Assembly (NCBI GenBank): GCA_949317995.1
Contig: OX439045.1
Coordinates: 47,511,693-47,575,692, forward strand
Reading direction: 5' to 3'
Length of the DNA: 64,000 nucleotides
Origin: Acholoe squamosa
Lineage: Eukaryota; Annelida; Polychaeta; Phyllodocida; Polynoidae
The notes under the pieces are model-generated. The model searched no databases, was not told the origin of the DNA, and worked only from the letters and a program-made list of their open reading frames with translations. The position numbers and the translations under genes are program-made. Shown here piece by piece: positions 1 to 12,940 of the stretch (the stretch's first letter is position 1; the number at the start of each line of letters is the position of its first letter).

Positions 1-2511
1 CAGCATTTTTTATTATTTGCAAGTTGCACTTGAGATTATTGTGTTTTTGTTCGAAAAAACCCTCATTTTGGGCAGTTATAGCCCTCTAGCTCTCTAAATA
101 TGCCTCGTAGATATGCAAAACCCATATACCCCTTGTAGCTCTATCCCATCCCGATCAGAATAAATGATAAAGACACTTATATTACTTCATTTCAAGTTTT
201 TGTTAAAGGGAGAACAAGAACAGGCCAGTTAACGACGATTCGTGATTATCAGTCATATATACATACATATTCTGTGGTATAAAATGTCTCTGAGTGGAGA
301 AAGAAAGCTGAAAGTAGTCTATCCTGTCATACAGGCCCCTTTAGATGTGGGAGCTTTGGTCCCACAGCCCTTTGTAATGTCTGGCCAACATTGGGCATCG
401 CAGTCCATGCCGGATAATAGGAATATTAAATCACCCACTTGCCTCTGACTGACCCATAGGGACAGTACATAAAACGGTCCCTCCCACCACCAGCCACAAA
501 TAAATGGGTACACAGCAATTAGGATCCTATGGAGAACTACTTGATTAAATAAAGTCAGCATAAAGGGTTCAATGGAGTGTCCTTATGAGGATGAGGGAGG
601 AGGGAGGAAGAAGTAGATGCCTGTAGTTTTATATTCTTGGTAAAGCCTTGAGACATCGAAGCTTGTCTTATAATCTGAAAAAAACCACCACTTCTAAAAG
701 TAATGTTTTCCCCATTTTAATTATAGTATGGCTATTCTAGCATGTAAGTGTACCTCAAATTAGAGAGAAAGAAGAGCGAACTTGTCTTTTCTCTGTATGT
801 CATCCATTGTATAAACAGTAAGTCTCCTCAAACATATATGGATGCAGCAGAACTCAGTGGCTTAATACTAAATTGATCATATTTGAGAAGCAAGGTTATA
901 TTGAAAAATCCAATCCAATGCTGTACCCCCCCCCCCTGCTGACACTGTATACAGAGAAACCACTCTTAATGCATACCGCATCAAGGCAGTTAATGCATAC
1001 CGCATCAAGGCAGAGTTCTATTAACCTAACTCGGATCAACCGTTGCTCAAGCAATGCTCTTGTTTTTCTACATGTTTCATATGTATAAAATTACAGGATC
1101 AGCATTGGCTGGTCAGAAATAATTATAACTGGAAAACTGTCTTTATGTATATTAATCTAAAATAACTAGATTTGCACCTCCCCCACATATCTGCCATCAG
1201 TGAGGTCTGTGCATTATCCACATCAGGTACGCCTTCACTGTGTGACTGACCTTTTCCTACCTTTATAAAGCCAAGATACCCTTCACTTACAATGGCCTAC
1301 CACCTTTTACCATGAAGCTCACCAAGTGGTCTGCAACTGGAGTCTCCTTTCAACATGTCCATGTGTATGAAATGCCTCAGAGATCTCATCCAATACACCA
1401 TGCAGGAGCTATAGGCCATGAGAAATTAAATTATATCTTTTGACCAAGAGAAAGCATAAGTTTTAAAAATCGGACCTATTGGAGATAGGTCAAGGTATTG
1501 ATTTAACTGGGGTAGATATATTGAAAATAATATTCCCCAATTGGCCAATAAATCTGTTTGAAGAATAATGTTTAAAATAAAAGGTGTATTAATTTACCAC
1601 CTATTTTATGTGAAAATACATACAATATCAGACAGCAGATTCTGCTGTAGATTCCTATTACCAAAAAAACAAAACAAAAACAACAACATATGTTTTCCCA
1701 ATCTTTAACATAAAAATACACAGAGACTAAATAGTCCACCCACTTTGAGAGACTACTACTAGTGTTGCCAATAGCGCAGAGCTCTAAAGCTGTTGGCGTG
1801 AAGTATAAGTAGGGTTTACTGCCTGATGAGCTCTTACTATGTGGAGGTGTGAGAACTGCATTGCCTATGAATGATGCTCATCACAGAGCCTCATGTAATT
1901 ATAGCCATTTACATACACTATACACTACCTGCCCCAGTATATGGAGCGGACTCAGACGCTTTTAAATGCACATACCACAGCAGTCTGTTTCAGCGCACCG
2001 GTGTGTACAGATATAACTTGCACTCTATCCCTTGAACTTAGTGTTTCAACTGAAACATTTATAGTTTTGAGGTTCAGTGTCAGTATTTATTCCAATGCCC
2101 TTGTTTCAGGGTGCGTATAATATTTGAGACCATTGCTCGTTTGTAAGCATGACACTTGTATGGGTCAATGTAGTACCCTTCTATATAGCTAATCAACTCA
2201 GGATGCGTGCTCAATCCCAGCCAATCCCAGCAGGGGAGGCACCCTTTCCTACGCCCATGTGGAGTGCTTCAATAATCTTTGTCTTGATTTATAATCTCAA
2301 ACTAAATTTGTCTTGCTTTGCGAAAAGGTAATCTTGACTTTAATTTCTAGAGCCATAGGCGGATGCCATTTATGAGTCAAGCATTTACCAGAAAGTCCTT
2401 TGGGTTCTCCATATCTATAAAATGTGGTACCAAGTTGACTTGCTTCCATCTCCAACTGTCAAAGTTCCTCCCCTTGTTTGTCCACAGCGCCAAAGGCGCT
2501 GGTCCAACCCA
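1..2511. other. Unassigned AT-rich DNA
   Basis: No coding region, RNA gene or mobile element is recognisable. The short open frames lack codon bias, splice context or a known domain. The only structure noted is a 24-bp perfect direct duplication, listed separately, and a short C homopolymer near 927. Confidence 0.6.
966..1013. repeat. 24-bp perfect tandem duplication
   Basis: The unit beginning TTAATGCATACCGCATCAAG occurs twice head to tail with no mismatch. The identity of the two copies suggests a recent slippage duplication. No function is visible. Confidence 0.9.
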
Positions 2512-3396
2512 GGTCACTACACAAAACAGCACCAATGCCTATAGCGTCAATGTGCATTCCACAATCCCACTAGCGCTACATAGTGTCACCCCCAAAGTGA
2601 CGCTATTTCATAGCATCAGAAAATGCATTACACAATGGAATGGTTACAAAAAAAAGGTCTGCTAAGGTCATTGCACTAAGGTCATTAGCACAAAAGTTTC
2701 CCAGATTAGTTTGGAGGTTCTGCAATGTCCTTAGCGTCACTTTTTAGGGCATATTGACCTTGTCAAGTTCAGGACAAGGACAGGAGAGACAAGGGAATGG
2801 ACAGGGAATTCAAGAATTGATCTAGGGAGGTCATAAGATTGTCTAGGGAGTTCCAAAATAAAATTGATTTCGGCCATTTTTTTTTATTTGTCACGGAATG
2901 GACTGGGGGTTTTAGAATTAAAGTAGGAAGTTCATAAAATTGTTTTTGAAAGTATATAATAGAATCATGTTTCCTATCCTCGGTTCATTCTTCACTCTAA
3001 CTTATACTGCAATACTATAGTAGGTTTGGATGCCATTGAACCAGAGGGAATGCCCATGATGATGATGTCTCCTTACAGATATCAATAACGATGGGCTATT
3101 CTCGCACAAAACGCCTACCCCTTACTTGCCCATATTTAGCTATACTCAATATCACAAATAAGTGCTAAATGATCACATTTTTTTGGTGAAATATGATTTA
3201 TCTAAGGACTCCTCAGTCAATTTCACGACTTCCCCAGTTCAACTCTAGACCTCCTCACATGATTCCCTAGGATTGTGTAACAATTTTATATGCTATGGAA
3301 AAGTGTCACTTTATGAGGAAAAAAATATTAGCGTCACTTGCTTTGTATAATGGGAAGTGACGTTATGGAGACTCAATTCCTGTTGTGTAATGACCC
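2512..3396. mobile_element. MITE-like inverted-repeat element, about 885 bp
   Basis: The left end reads GGTCACTACACAA and the right end is its near inverse TTGTGTAATGACC. Further matching pairs lie inward: AGCGTCA/TGACGTT-type motifs near both ends, and an internal pair built on CTAGGGAGGTCAT and its inverse around 2823 and 3250. AGCGTCAC or its inverse recurs several times. This nested inverted structure without an ORF is typical of a non-autonomous DNA transposon or foldback element. A target-site duplication is not clear, so the superfamily is left open. Confidence 0.5.
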
Positions 3397-5330
3397 CCAG
3401 GAGAACAATAGGCAGAGGTAAGCAAGCACACTGATAGGTGCCCCATACCAGGTCAAAATATGTAGAGGTTGTGGCTCATATTGTTCGCCAATACCTTCAT
3501 GATAGGAAGCACAGAGTGTCTTGACATTTTCTCAATATAAAGGGTGGAGTGTGGTAATTCTTTGGGTAGTGATAAATGCCTTCTTGGAAGGAGTTATTTC
3601 TCTGTGGTCACAGCTGGGTCTAAGTGGTGCTTATACTCAAGCTGCCTCTGACAGCTTCAGTGACATTTAGATCCAGGATTTATACTCTATCGATACCATT
3701 CTGTCTGGCTATTATAGAGAGTGGGGTATTTAGAGCACTCTAGTCTGGGACGGGTAAATACCTGGTAGTTCCCCTAGGAGGAGGAGGAGGGTTAAGATTT
3801 TGGGTGGGGGCAAAGAACCTTTGGTCCCTCCAGATATAAGGACTCAAAATCTCACCAATTTTCAATAGAAAAGGGCTGCGTGTTAGTGTGGTTTAAAAAG
3901 GGAGGAGAGGGGACTGGTGTAGGAAAAGGGAGAGACAGAGGGCATGGGTCCAATAATGACAGGTTTACATGAAAGCAAAATGTACCCTGTCCAACCTACG
4001 ACCGGGACCCTGATCTCCCCCACCCCCTCGCCCAATAGACATTTGGTTCCTCCGTCTCTGGGGATTGGGACCTGAAAACGTTCAACTTTTCTCAAGGGTT
4101 TTTATGTACTGAGACGGAAATCCAAGCCTTCCCCTAAAGTTGATGAAAACCCCACGTGCACATGTCCCTTATTACTCACAATTTCACTGTGAGCTCCATG
4201 ATAAATCATGTATATAATATACGTTCACACATCAAGTTGCTTAGGTCCATAATGATTATCCACCTGGCAACCATTCACCCACAATTGAGGTCACTAGTTG
4301 AACTGTAAATAAATGATGTATGTAAAACAGAAGATAGAGAATATGGAAGGCTGGTTCAGCATCTAGCCTAGAGTGGTCGACTACTCCATAGGGTCTAGCA
4401 GAAAAGCTATGCCCTAAGCCTTTAAGTCCCTATAACTGCCTCAAGCCTTGAGAAGGTTGGTATTTAAGGTTGGTACTTTCCGAGCATCTGGTGGAAATTA
4501 GGTCCCAGTCTGAGGTGTCCAGGAGATGTTACTATCGGTTACTATACATTCAAAATAGATACCGGTATAGGTTTATGTTAAAGTGAACAGCTATGTCCGT
4601 TGTAATAGAACTTTCCCAACATAAGGATCGATAAGATTGATGGGATCAGATATTTATTTCATGGTGGATACGACAGTCTCATAGGTTTAACCAAGCACCT
4701 CTGTATCAGATGGGGCCATGGAATAGGACATCCCCGTCTAGTGTTTCAGGGGTTCTGTTTTTAAAACAGTTGAATACCCCCCCCCCTAAATATACACTAC
4801 GATCCAATGAAAATCAAACACATCTATCAATCGTGACCAACTATTCCCCAAGATATCTGTTCTAACATGCTCTATACAGCCATATTGCTATTGGTCCACC
4901 CTCATGTCTCTTAGCCCACCTCCCAGTTCTCGTTGGGGCCCTTATCAAGGCCACCCAGTGCTCCCTTGTTCCGGGGTCACGTCAGTGTCGGAGCGCCATC
5001 TGGGGACCGGGAGTGCTTTCCGCCGAAAGGCTGCTCACGGATAAGATGATAATGCCGCCGGGGCCGCATAGGAAAATGAGCCTCCATGTTGTAATCTAAA
5101 AAAGGCACAACTTTAGGAAGCAAGGCCGAGCCTGGAGCATCATACACTCCAGTACTGTCGGGCAGGCTATCAGTAGGCCACCTACCCTATCATTGCCTCC
5201 TACCACCACCTCATCTTTTTTAATCAGCAGTTTTCGCCTCCATGCAGAAATGGGATTAGGAGGCAGGGATTATACCACTTTGATACAATCTAAATTCAAT
5301 AGGTTTGCAGACTGTTTCAAATACTCTGGA
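3397..5330. other. Unassigned DNA
   Basis: No gene or element is recognised. A modestly GC-rich patch around 4930-5060 includes a short hairpin (CTTTCCGCCGAAAG) and precedes the candidate secreted-peptide ORF. The short open frame at 3883-4095 on the minus strand has no coding signature. Confidence 0.55.
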
Positions 5331-5486
5331 ATGGCTTGTTGGTGTGTGCTCACGAGTTTTCTAGCTGTGTGTTTGCTCGGTGTCTGGCCCTGTGCTGGCC
5401 AGATAAGCCTGGGTGGGATAAAAAGACAAAAGCGCGGGCTTTTGAATGAGAAGCAGACGACAATGGGAAATGGAAATTATGATTAA
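5331..5486 (+). CDS. Candidate small secreted peptide precursor (51 aa)
   Basis: The ATG at 5331 has a favourable context (GGAATGG). The product begins with a classic signal-peptide layout: short n-region MACWC, hydrophobic core LTSFLAVCLLGVW, and a possible cleavage site after PCAG. A dibasic KR with a preceding Arg (RQKRG) follows at residues 33-35, leaving a 16-residue tail before the stop, as in a prohormone-type peptide. A longer frame starting at 5193 would bury this signal peptide, so 5331 is the preferred start. No homologue is recognised, and no TATA box or poly(A) signal was identified. It could also be a first exon, or a chance hydrophobic ORF. Confidence 0.28.
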   Translation: MACWCVLTSFLAVCLLGVWPCAGQISLGGIKRQKRGLLNEKQTTMGNGNYD

Positions 5487-7767
5487 AGTTAGCGGTTCAT
5501 ATATACTACTAATGGTAGTGTTTGATTGTAAATAATTTGTATACTAACTACTTATTATAAATAGAACAATTACACGGTTCCAGTCGAAATCATATAATTT
5601 TCCAACTGTTTTTGTCATTTAGCGATGCTTCATAATTATGACCTCATGTGTGAAATAGGGACCTAATTAGTGATATCCTCCATGCAAATATGTATACATG
5701 CCATCGGTTGGATGGTTTAGAAAAGTACATGTTTTATAATTCTTCCAGTCAGTCCAAGCTGTATAATATACATTTAAATAATTCCTCCTAGATACTACGG
5801 AATCATTTCATCCATAAATATAGACTTGGGGTTCATAAATCCAAGGAGGTAAATTTATAACATACATTTCAGGTTCCCTCTCCCGTTTTGATTGAATTTT
5901 TCTCTTTCCTCCTTACATCCATAACAGCTAGGTCCAAAATAGTAATGCTTCATCCCACATACCTAAATTCGATTGGCCACTCCCAGCCTCCCTTTGTTCT
6001 GAGGAAGGCTTTGATATAGAGCTAATGGTAATTACATGCCTTTAACAGCAACACTTCGACACATGCTAAACATATGACATGATCAAAGACCACCAAGGAT
6101 GACAAGAGCCATATAGGGTATGGCTACCACTTGTGCATGGCTCTCCTCGTTTTACATAGATGGCTGGAGATTGGAGGGCCACAGCAATCCCTCTCTATAT
6201 ATCGCCTCAGGCTATTCTCGGGTCCTAATTTGTAGAGGGGAAGGTGAAGGGGGATGCATGACATGGCAGTCTCTTATCACCAGATAGCGTGAGAAGAGGG
6301 GAAGGGGTAGGGTATGCTACAGGCAGGCAGACAAGGGATAGGAGGAGAAAAAGCTGTATGTGGTAAGGGGGTGGAGTACTTGTAGGGTGTCTGGGAGGGA
6401 TTGGTGAGAGAAAGTATCAGGAGAGAGGTGTTTTATATTTACTGTGAAACAAAAGTGGATGTAGGATATAAATGGGGAACTGGGAGAGATATGAAAAGGT
6501 AACCCATTCTTGGTGTTCTACAGTAAGTCGTATAGTATCTTTGATATTTTAGGTAGAGCTCTGTGTTTGAATACAAAACAATGTCCTTTTGTCGAATAAC
6601 TCCCATGAGTAACTTATTTTATAACCATCATCCTAGAATGTAAGACATGATACTGAAAACCCACCCTGAAGGGTTCCTTTGTAATTCCTTTCATCCCCTG
6701 GTCCCCTCCCACTTAAGAATCCCGCTATAAATGGACTTCTACGTGAGAGGTGAAAATAGGTATGAGGGGAAGTGGTTACTAGGTTTAGATCAAGTTGTCA
6801 AGTTGTCCATACCTTAAAAGACGTTTATTCAATGTTGAAAGGATTCTTGTGATGGCTATAATATAGGTGTCCTACTTCAGTGATGTGACCGACTTGAGGT
6901 GTACCTACCCTCGAGTCAGGAGGTGGAAGGAAAGCTTGTGTTCAAAGTAGGACCTCGGGATTAAGCCCCATAAAATTAGAAGTTTCTGCTGATTAAATCA
7001 CTATCCTCTGGCCACGAGCTGAGCTAACGTTGGGAATGAAGACTAGTAACTGTTCTTGTCCTTATGTTATTAGATGTTGTTCACTTTTTAAAGCCTTGGG
7101 ACATCTAAACCCCATACATATAGACGGTGGAACATTATCCACACAAGCATCACTGGGTGTCTGGTAGGAGCGCCACAGCCTTAAACAAGGGATTAGTTAC
7201 ATTAGGGCGTCTAAGCACACTATTACTGAAGGACCGTAAAGGTTGCTGTAAGAGATCCCTGGTTTGCTGGGGAGCTTTACCCCGTGATATGGACAGTTAC
7301 AGCAAAGGATACACCAATGAAAACGTGGAAATAGCTGAATTCTATGAAAGGTTTGTCATCATTGTGGATTAACAAACGGAGATTGTTAAACACAATACAA
7401 TGACAAAATTGAATTCAGCCAGGGTCGTTATTGCTTTTTATTGTTTCTATCTTATTTGATAAGAATACAATTTAGAGCCACTTTAAAAAGAAAATGAAAG
7501 TGATTTCAGAACTAAACAGGTTGCACTGAGTCAATAACATACAAATAGTTCGAAATGTTCAAGGTCCTGAGTAGCTAACCTGCTACAATGAATAACCAGT
7601 AGCAATTAATTAAACACCAATCCCTGAGGGCACAGGGTAACAGGGAGCTGCTCCTTATTCAGCAGATGAGCAGAAGATGAGCAGAACTCTGAATGACAGG
7701 AAACACGTCAGGTTGTTTAGTCCCGCAGGGGCCACTAAGGCTATCTGAGGGTTTTAGAGAGATCCTT
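5487..7767. other. Unassigned DNA
   Basis: No recognisable gene, element or tandem array. A G/A-rich tract runs from about 6230 to 6480. The 81-codon open frame at 7127-7372 shows no domain or splice context. Confidence 0.55.
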
Positions 7768-7968
7768 TCAAATAAGGACCATCCCCTGAAGGCCTGGGTT
7801 CTTCTCAGAAGAAAGTTGGTTCAATGAGCCTTTAAACTCCAAGTTCTCTGATAATACACTGCCGACCTGTGCCCCAAGGACATCTGCCTGTGCTCTGGAG
7901 CTCTGGGCTCCATCGACAGAGACCTCTAACTGGCGGACAGGTCCTCCAAGGCCCTTATGTGCCTCCAA
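7768..7968 (-). CDS. Possible coding exon, unknown product
   Basis: On the minus strand 66 codons stay open from a possible splice acceptor (ACATTAG at 7969-7975) with a fairly coding-like composition. The peptide is polar, rich in Leu, Ser, Gln and Glu, and has weak heptad-like spacing of hydrophobics (segments such as RQLEVSVDGAQSSRAQADVL). There is no ATG at the start of the frame, no clear donor site at its end and no recognised family, so this could be a chance open frame. Confidence 0.18.
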   Translation of the reverse strand: MEAHKGLGGPVRQLEVSVDGAQSSRAQADVLGAQVGSVLSENLEFKGSLNQLSSEKNPGLQGMVLI

Positions 7969-8739
7969 CTAATGTGGGGTAATCTAGTAGATAATACATA
8001 GGCCGGGCCTAACTATGAGGAGATCTACACGATATTGGGAAAGGGAAGGTTATAGAGCTCACCCTTCATATAAAAAATATAGAAATGAATGTGGCATGAT
8101 TAGGATGGATAGTCGAAAAAAAAAGCCTTTGTATTAGGAGTGAATAACAGTAATACGATACAAAATGGAAAATATCAAGAGAAAGAGATGTTGTAGAATG
8201 TACCCTATGTGAAATCCTATACCTACCTAAATCTATTGTACATTCAATGGCGTCGTATGGGAAATTCAAATGTGCCATAATAACTCAGGCATTGCAGAAA
8301 TCTTTTATGCTGGTGCCATTTAAGAAACATTTTAAATTCATTAACATAAAACAAGTGAAGAAAACTGGCAAAAAACAGTAACGTGGGAAAGCTAACCGAA
8401 AATAAATGAGGTTCACTGAGACAAGCCATGAACTAACAACCTAACAGCCTTAGAGCTTAACCCTCTTTAAAAAGCCCATTCCTCCAGGGCCAAACCTTTG
8501 TAAAGCCACGACCTGGTACCATACCTCGACCCAATCCTACTATTAGAGTCCATCCATTGTGAATACAATGTACCGTGGTATTTAACTCAGTGCAAGTAGT
8601 ACATGGAAACGTTCCTAAGTATCAGGGGCTCTTGGTGCCTTTAGTGGAAAGAAGCGTTATTCAGCTGAGACCAGATACAGCATAGACGCCCACATCCAAG
8701 TCCCACTTACCGGTATGTTAATCCCCTATTGGCCGTTGC

Positions 8740-8803
8740 GATGCATGAAATGTAGTAGCCCTGGCGAGTAACTTACCAGAGCTGCATCCATGCATCATGC
8801 CGC
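8740..8803. repeat. Foldback repeat copy 1 (GATGCATGAATG family)
   Basis: A left arm GATGCATGAAATGTAGTAGC, continuing CCTGGCGAGT, faces a right arm ACTTACCAGAGCTGCATCCA, continuing TGCATC, its imperfect inverse. The loop is only a few bases, so the locus can form a hairpin of about 27 bp. The same palindrome recurs at ten or more other places in the window. Confidence 0.75.
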
Positions 8804-10340
8804 TGAGAGGACTCGATGGCACAGTATTGGTTCATACTGACGACCTGGAAACAGGAACCTCGTGGCACCATGCGGCCATTAGGGGGTTAACATTGACCCT
8901 CCTGTTGATAGCAGCCCAGTACTTAATGACAGCTGACCAGTGGCTATCAGCTGCCTACAGGAGGAGCCAGCTGCCCACTTAAACCGACATGCCTCCCCTT
9001 CTAAAAACCTTTGTCATGCAAGCAGTGCCTGGCCCTGGAGCACGCCACCCCCTACTGGTGCTGACATGGACATAGTAGGGTACCACTGGAGGTAGCTACA
9101 GGAGCATTGGACCTGTTAGTGTTTAATGTGGGGATTCTATAGGGACAGGACAGGGGTAAAGTCTCTGGTGGCTTAACATGAGGTGGCAGTGAAACCTTTG
9201 GTGGTCTTGTATCCGGTGTGCTGGGATAGGGCAGTGCTCAGTGAAACCATTGCTTGTTTGATAGTGCTAGGGATAGTGCAACACTGAAAACACAAACGGT
9301 TAAGCATAAGGGGTATGGGGACAGCTTGTCCATGAAAGCACACCTGGACAAATAGGGATACGGAGACAGTGAAATCACAGGTGGTTTAAATGGAGTTTGT
9401 GCATCTCAAGGTGCACTTTTAATTTATAAGATTAATGATTCGATGGAAAACTTTAGAAGAGTAACCATCAATAAAGACACCCAACGTGGTTAAAAGTCCC
9501 TCAAACAAAAAGGAAAAGAAAAGAAATACGGAGATCAAACTGTGGTCAAACAGTATATAGGTGGTCTGTGTTTCATCCCACCATACAAAGCTACGCCGAG
9601 ACTTTGGTTTCGATAACAGTTGCGAAGGGAAGTCATTACTTACCCTCACCTGTCAGGGAATTGAAGCAACAGGGAGTCTGGTTTACGTAGCAATATGGGA
9701 CCTAGATAAAAACAAATTTTGGAGCAATCTTTGTCTAGAGGCTATCTCTTTTTGTATATACTATAGGTACTACAGTCACGTAAAGAAGTGGACCGGACAG
9801 TAGACCCTTAATACACCAAAAATTTGTGTAAAAGTGCTGCACTTAAATGCCTTAAACTGACGGCAAGTACGATTTACTAAACAGAAAAAGATGAGTAAGG
9901 GTCATTATTTTGAGCACCTTGTTTCTGCCACCGGAGGCCCCTACTATACAATTATGTGATATATATTATCCATACTCAAGGGCATGTATTGATTTGTAGC
10001 TATATTGGAAGTATTCAATAAACAGACATTGGCAATGAGAACATCCAGACCTAGAGCAATGTATTTTACAAAAATATTCTTTTTTAGAATAGAATGAATG
10101 CAAAAATAGATACAATCTGAGCTTAGACACCTTTTCTGTTTGAAAGGTTTCATTCAGAAATACGGGAATAAGCACCCATGAGTAAAATACAAAGCTATGC
10201 TATATGGAGTCGATTCCAAAGGTTTGGATGAATACTTCAATAAAGGTTCGGGGGGGGGGTAATCTAAAAATAATTCTAAAAATCTATTGTTAAAGTCAAC
10301 TAACAGCAAAAGAAAAGAAAGGTTATCAAAGTGATTAACA
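8804..10340. other. Unassigned DNA
   Basis: No gene or element recognised. Short repeated phrases of the form 'gtgaaac..ttggtggt' around 9175-9400 suggest a degenerate repeat of low period, but no unit could be fixed. A 9-bp G run lies at about 10250. Confidence 0.5.
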
Positions 10341-11190
10341 CTGTCATCATTTTGATTATTTTGTGTTTTTGCTCAAAAATGTGGGGGAAAAAATAATCAA
10401 TATGATGACTTAAAGTGATCACATATGATCACCTAAAGACGACCTGGATCAGATTGAGCACCCTAAAGTGATCACTACTGATCACTTTTTTATCCATAGA
10501 TTTTCTGTGTACAATTCTCATCAGAGAGTATACATACAGGACTATACATGTATTCTATATAAATATGCCCAGCAAATTGTCGTTATCTGTCGCCATGATT
10601 GGTCATCAATGGTGGCTCCTTTCTGAGTGATAACTCACTGCGTCATCTTTCGCCACTGTGTGTCAGTCTCACATGGCATGGCAATTTATCACAACAGTCA
10701 CCAACATGATCTCACTCACTGCGTGAGTATGTGCCACCCCTTGTCATCCCTCACAAAGCATGGTGACTTATCACCACCATCGCCAACATGGATCTAACTC
10801 ACTGCGTGAGTATGTGCCACTGCCTGTCAACTCTCACTCAGAATGGCGGCTTATCACAAGCATCGCCAACATGGATCTGACTCACTGTGTGATTATGTAC
10901 CACTCCCGTGCCACTGGCATCAACTCTCACACATAATGGCGACTTATCACTACCATTGCCAACATTGGTCTCACTCAATGCGTGAACTTGTGTCACTCCA
11001 TGTCAATGCTCTCTAAGGATTGCATCATCTGTCACTCACTCTCACTCAGAATGGCAACTTATCACCACCATTGCCAGCCTTTGTCTCACTCAATGCGTGA
11101 ATTTGTGTCACTCCAAGTCAATGCTCTCTGAGGATTGCATCATCTGTCACTCACTCTCACTCACAGTGGCAACTTATCACCACCATTGCC
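10341..11190. repeat. Degenerate minisatellite A, units about 83-115 bp
   Basis: A preamble rich in TGATCAC palindromes (10400-10490) leads into at least five irregular units. Each carries CTCACTGCGTGAGTATGTGC and TTATCACCACCATCGCCAAC. Distances between successive GCGTGAG motifs are about 83, 83, 93 and 115 bp. The second half-motif resembles the TGATCAC...TCGCCATC core of the array at 11565-12245, so the two arrays probably share an ancestor. Confidence 0.8.
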
Positions 11191-11564
11191 AAAGGTGTTG
11201 AGACAGCACCACTGTTCCACATGTAGCCTATCTAGGAAGTGTGGGCATGAAGTATAAGTCCCATACGTATCAAATGTGCTTTGTTTCACACTGATTTCCA
11301 TGTAATACTTCAGAGTTGAATCAAACAAGATTATATAGAGAGAATATCAATTGAATTTAGATAGAGGTATCTCTAAAATGAAAGCAACTATCCATAAACA
11401 CCTTTTCTCTGGTTACAGGAAAAATACATAGGGAAATATCAACATGAACACCTTGTCTGTGGTTAGAGGGAAGATACATATGGCAATACCTTCTCTGGCA
11501 AAACATACTTTGATCTGGCAGATGTGAGGCTGCATGATTACCAATGTCGATGATCATGAGCTTT

Positions 11565-12245
11565 TCATCTAACAAGGTGAGTGATCACCAGCGTCGCCAT
11601 CACTGGTGAGTCTGAGTGATCACCACTCTCGCCATCCATGGTGAACCTGCGCTATGACGTGGTGCGTGTTTCATCTAGCGAGGTGAGTGATCAACCGCCT
11701 TGCCATCCCTGGTGAGTGTGAGTCATCACGATCCTCGCCAACCGTGGTGAACATGCGCTATGGCATGGTGTGCGTTTCATCTAGCGAGGTGAGTGATCAC
11801 TCGTGTCGCCATCCCTGGTGAGTGTGGGTGATCAAGATCCTCACCATCTGTGGTGAACCTGTGCTATCACGAGGTACGCGTTTTATCTAGCGAGGTGACT
11901 GATCACAATCCTTGCCATCCGTGGTGAATGTGCATTATGACGTGGTGTGCGTCTCATCTAGCGAAGTGAGTGATCACTCATGTCGCCATCCCTGGTGAGG
12001 ATGAGTGATCACTCATGTCGCCATCCCTGGTGAGGATGAGTGATCACGATCCTCGCCATCCCTGGTGAACATGTGCTATGGCGAGGTGCGTGTTTCATCT
12101 AGCATGGTGAGTGATCACCCGCGTCGCCATCCCTGGTGAGTCTGAGTGATCACTACCTCGCCATCTGAGGTGAGGCCATGTGATCACCACCATTGCTATT
12201 CCTGGTGATCTTGTGCTATAGCAACGTCGTGTTCCATCTAGCGAC
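11565..12245. repeat. Minisatellite B with 35-bp subunits in higher-order units
   Basis: The phrase TCATCTAGCGAGGTGAGTGA starts units at about 11565, 11671, 11777, 11883, 11954, 12095 and 12234. Spacings are 106, 106, 106, 71, 141 and 139 bp, close to 3, 3, 3, 2, 4 and 4 subunits of 35 bp. Each subunit has TGATCAC, then CGCCATC, then TGGTGA. The 141-bp unit contains a near-identical duplicated subunit (ATCACTCATGTCGCCATCCC at about 11971 and 12006). It shows higher-order organisation of the kind seen in satellites. No ORF runs across it. Confidence 0.85.
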
Positions 12246-12940
12246 ATGTGTGAGCCACTTCACACAGGTTGACGAGGAGTCACAACAATTTGCTGGGTGG
12301 CCACGTTATCATAATTATATTTGCCTCTGTGGGAGATGACTACATTAGAGAATTAGCTCTACCTGTATTTAACAATATCTGGTCTGTTAAACCAATGTTT
12401 CTCAGCAAACAGGCCGCCTGCATTAATCAAGAATTCACAGAAGTCTTATGCTCTGATATGCCTATGATTTATAACAGCATTAGATGATTTGATTATGCCT
12501 GCTCAGGCTTCTTCTTTTCATCAGTGCGCTTCACAGAACAAAGGCCCTGGGAACTACAAACAGCGTTATTGTATTATACAATTAAAAAGATGAAACAACA
12601 TCTAATCTTTGTAATTGGATTTTTCATGGGAGCTCCTAATCAGAAAAGACACAGATTAATCCATTCTCCAGACACCGAAAAGAAAGCAGTGGTATAAAAA
12701 GAAAAGAATAATCACCACTCTAGACAAACATCAAACAAAAACACAGCATTCACTTTGATAAGTGAGATTAAGTTATATTCTCAATCTCAATCTCTGCTGG
12801 TTTCCGACGTAGATAAGCCATCTTGGTGTAAACAGTGATGTTTCTCAAGAGGATAAAATAGCCCTTTAAGGAATAAATAGTGCATTCTAATGTATTATGT
12901 CCAGTTGTCGTCCTGAAGCATTGATACAGCCTTGCTAGGT
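12246..12940. other. Unassigned DNA
   Basis: No gene, element or array recognised between minisatellite B and foldback copy 2. The 72-codon open frame at 12269-12487 has no domain or splice support. Confidence 0.5.

Noticed and set aside
10341-12245. CRISPR array
   Set aside because: Repeats are long, diverged and directly adjacent without unique spacers of constant length; the sequence is eukaryotic. This is a minisatellite.
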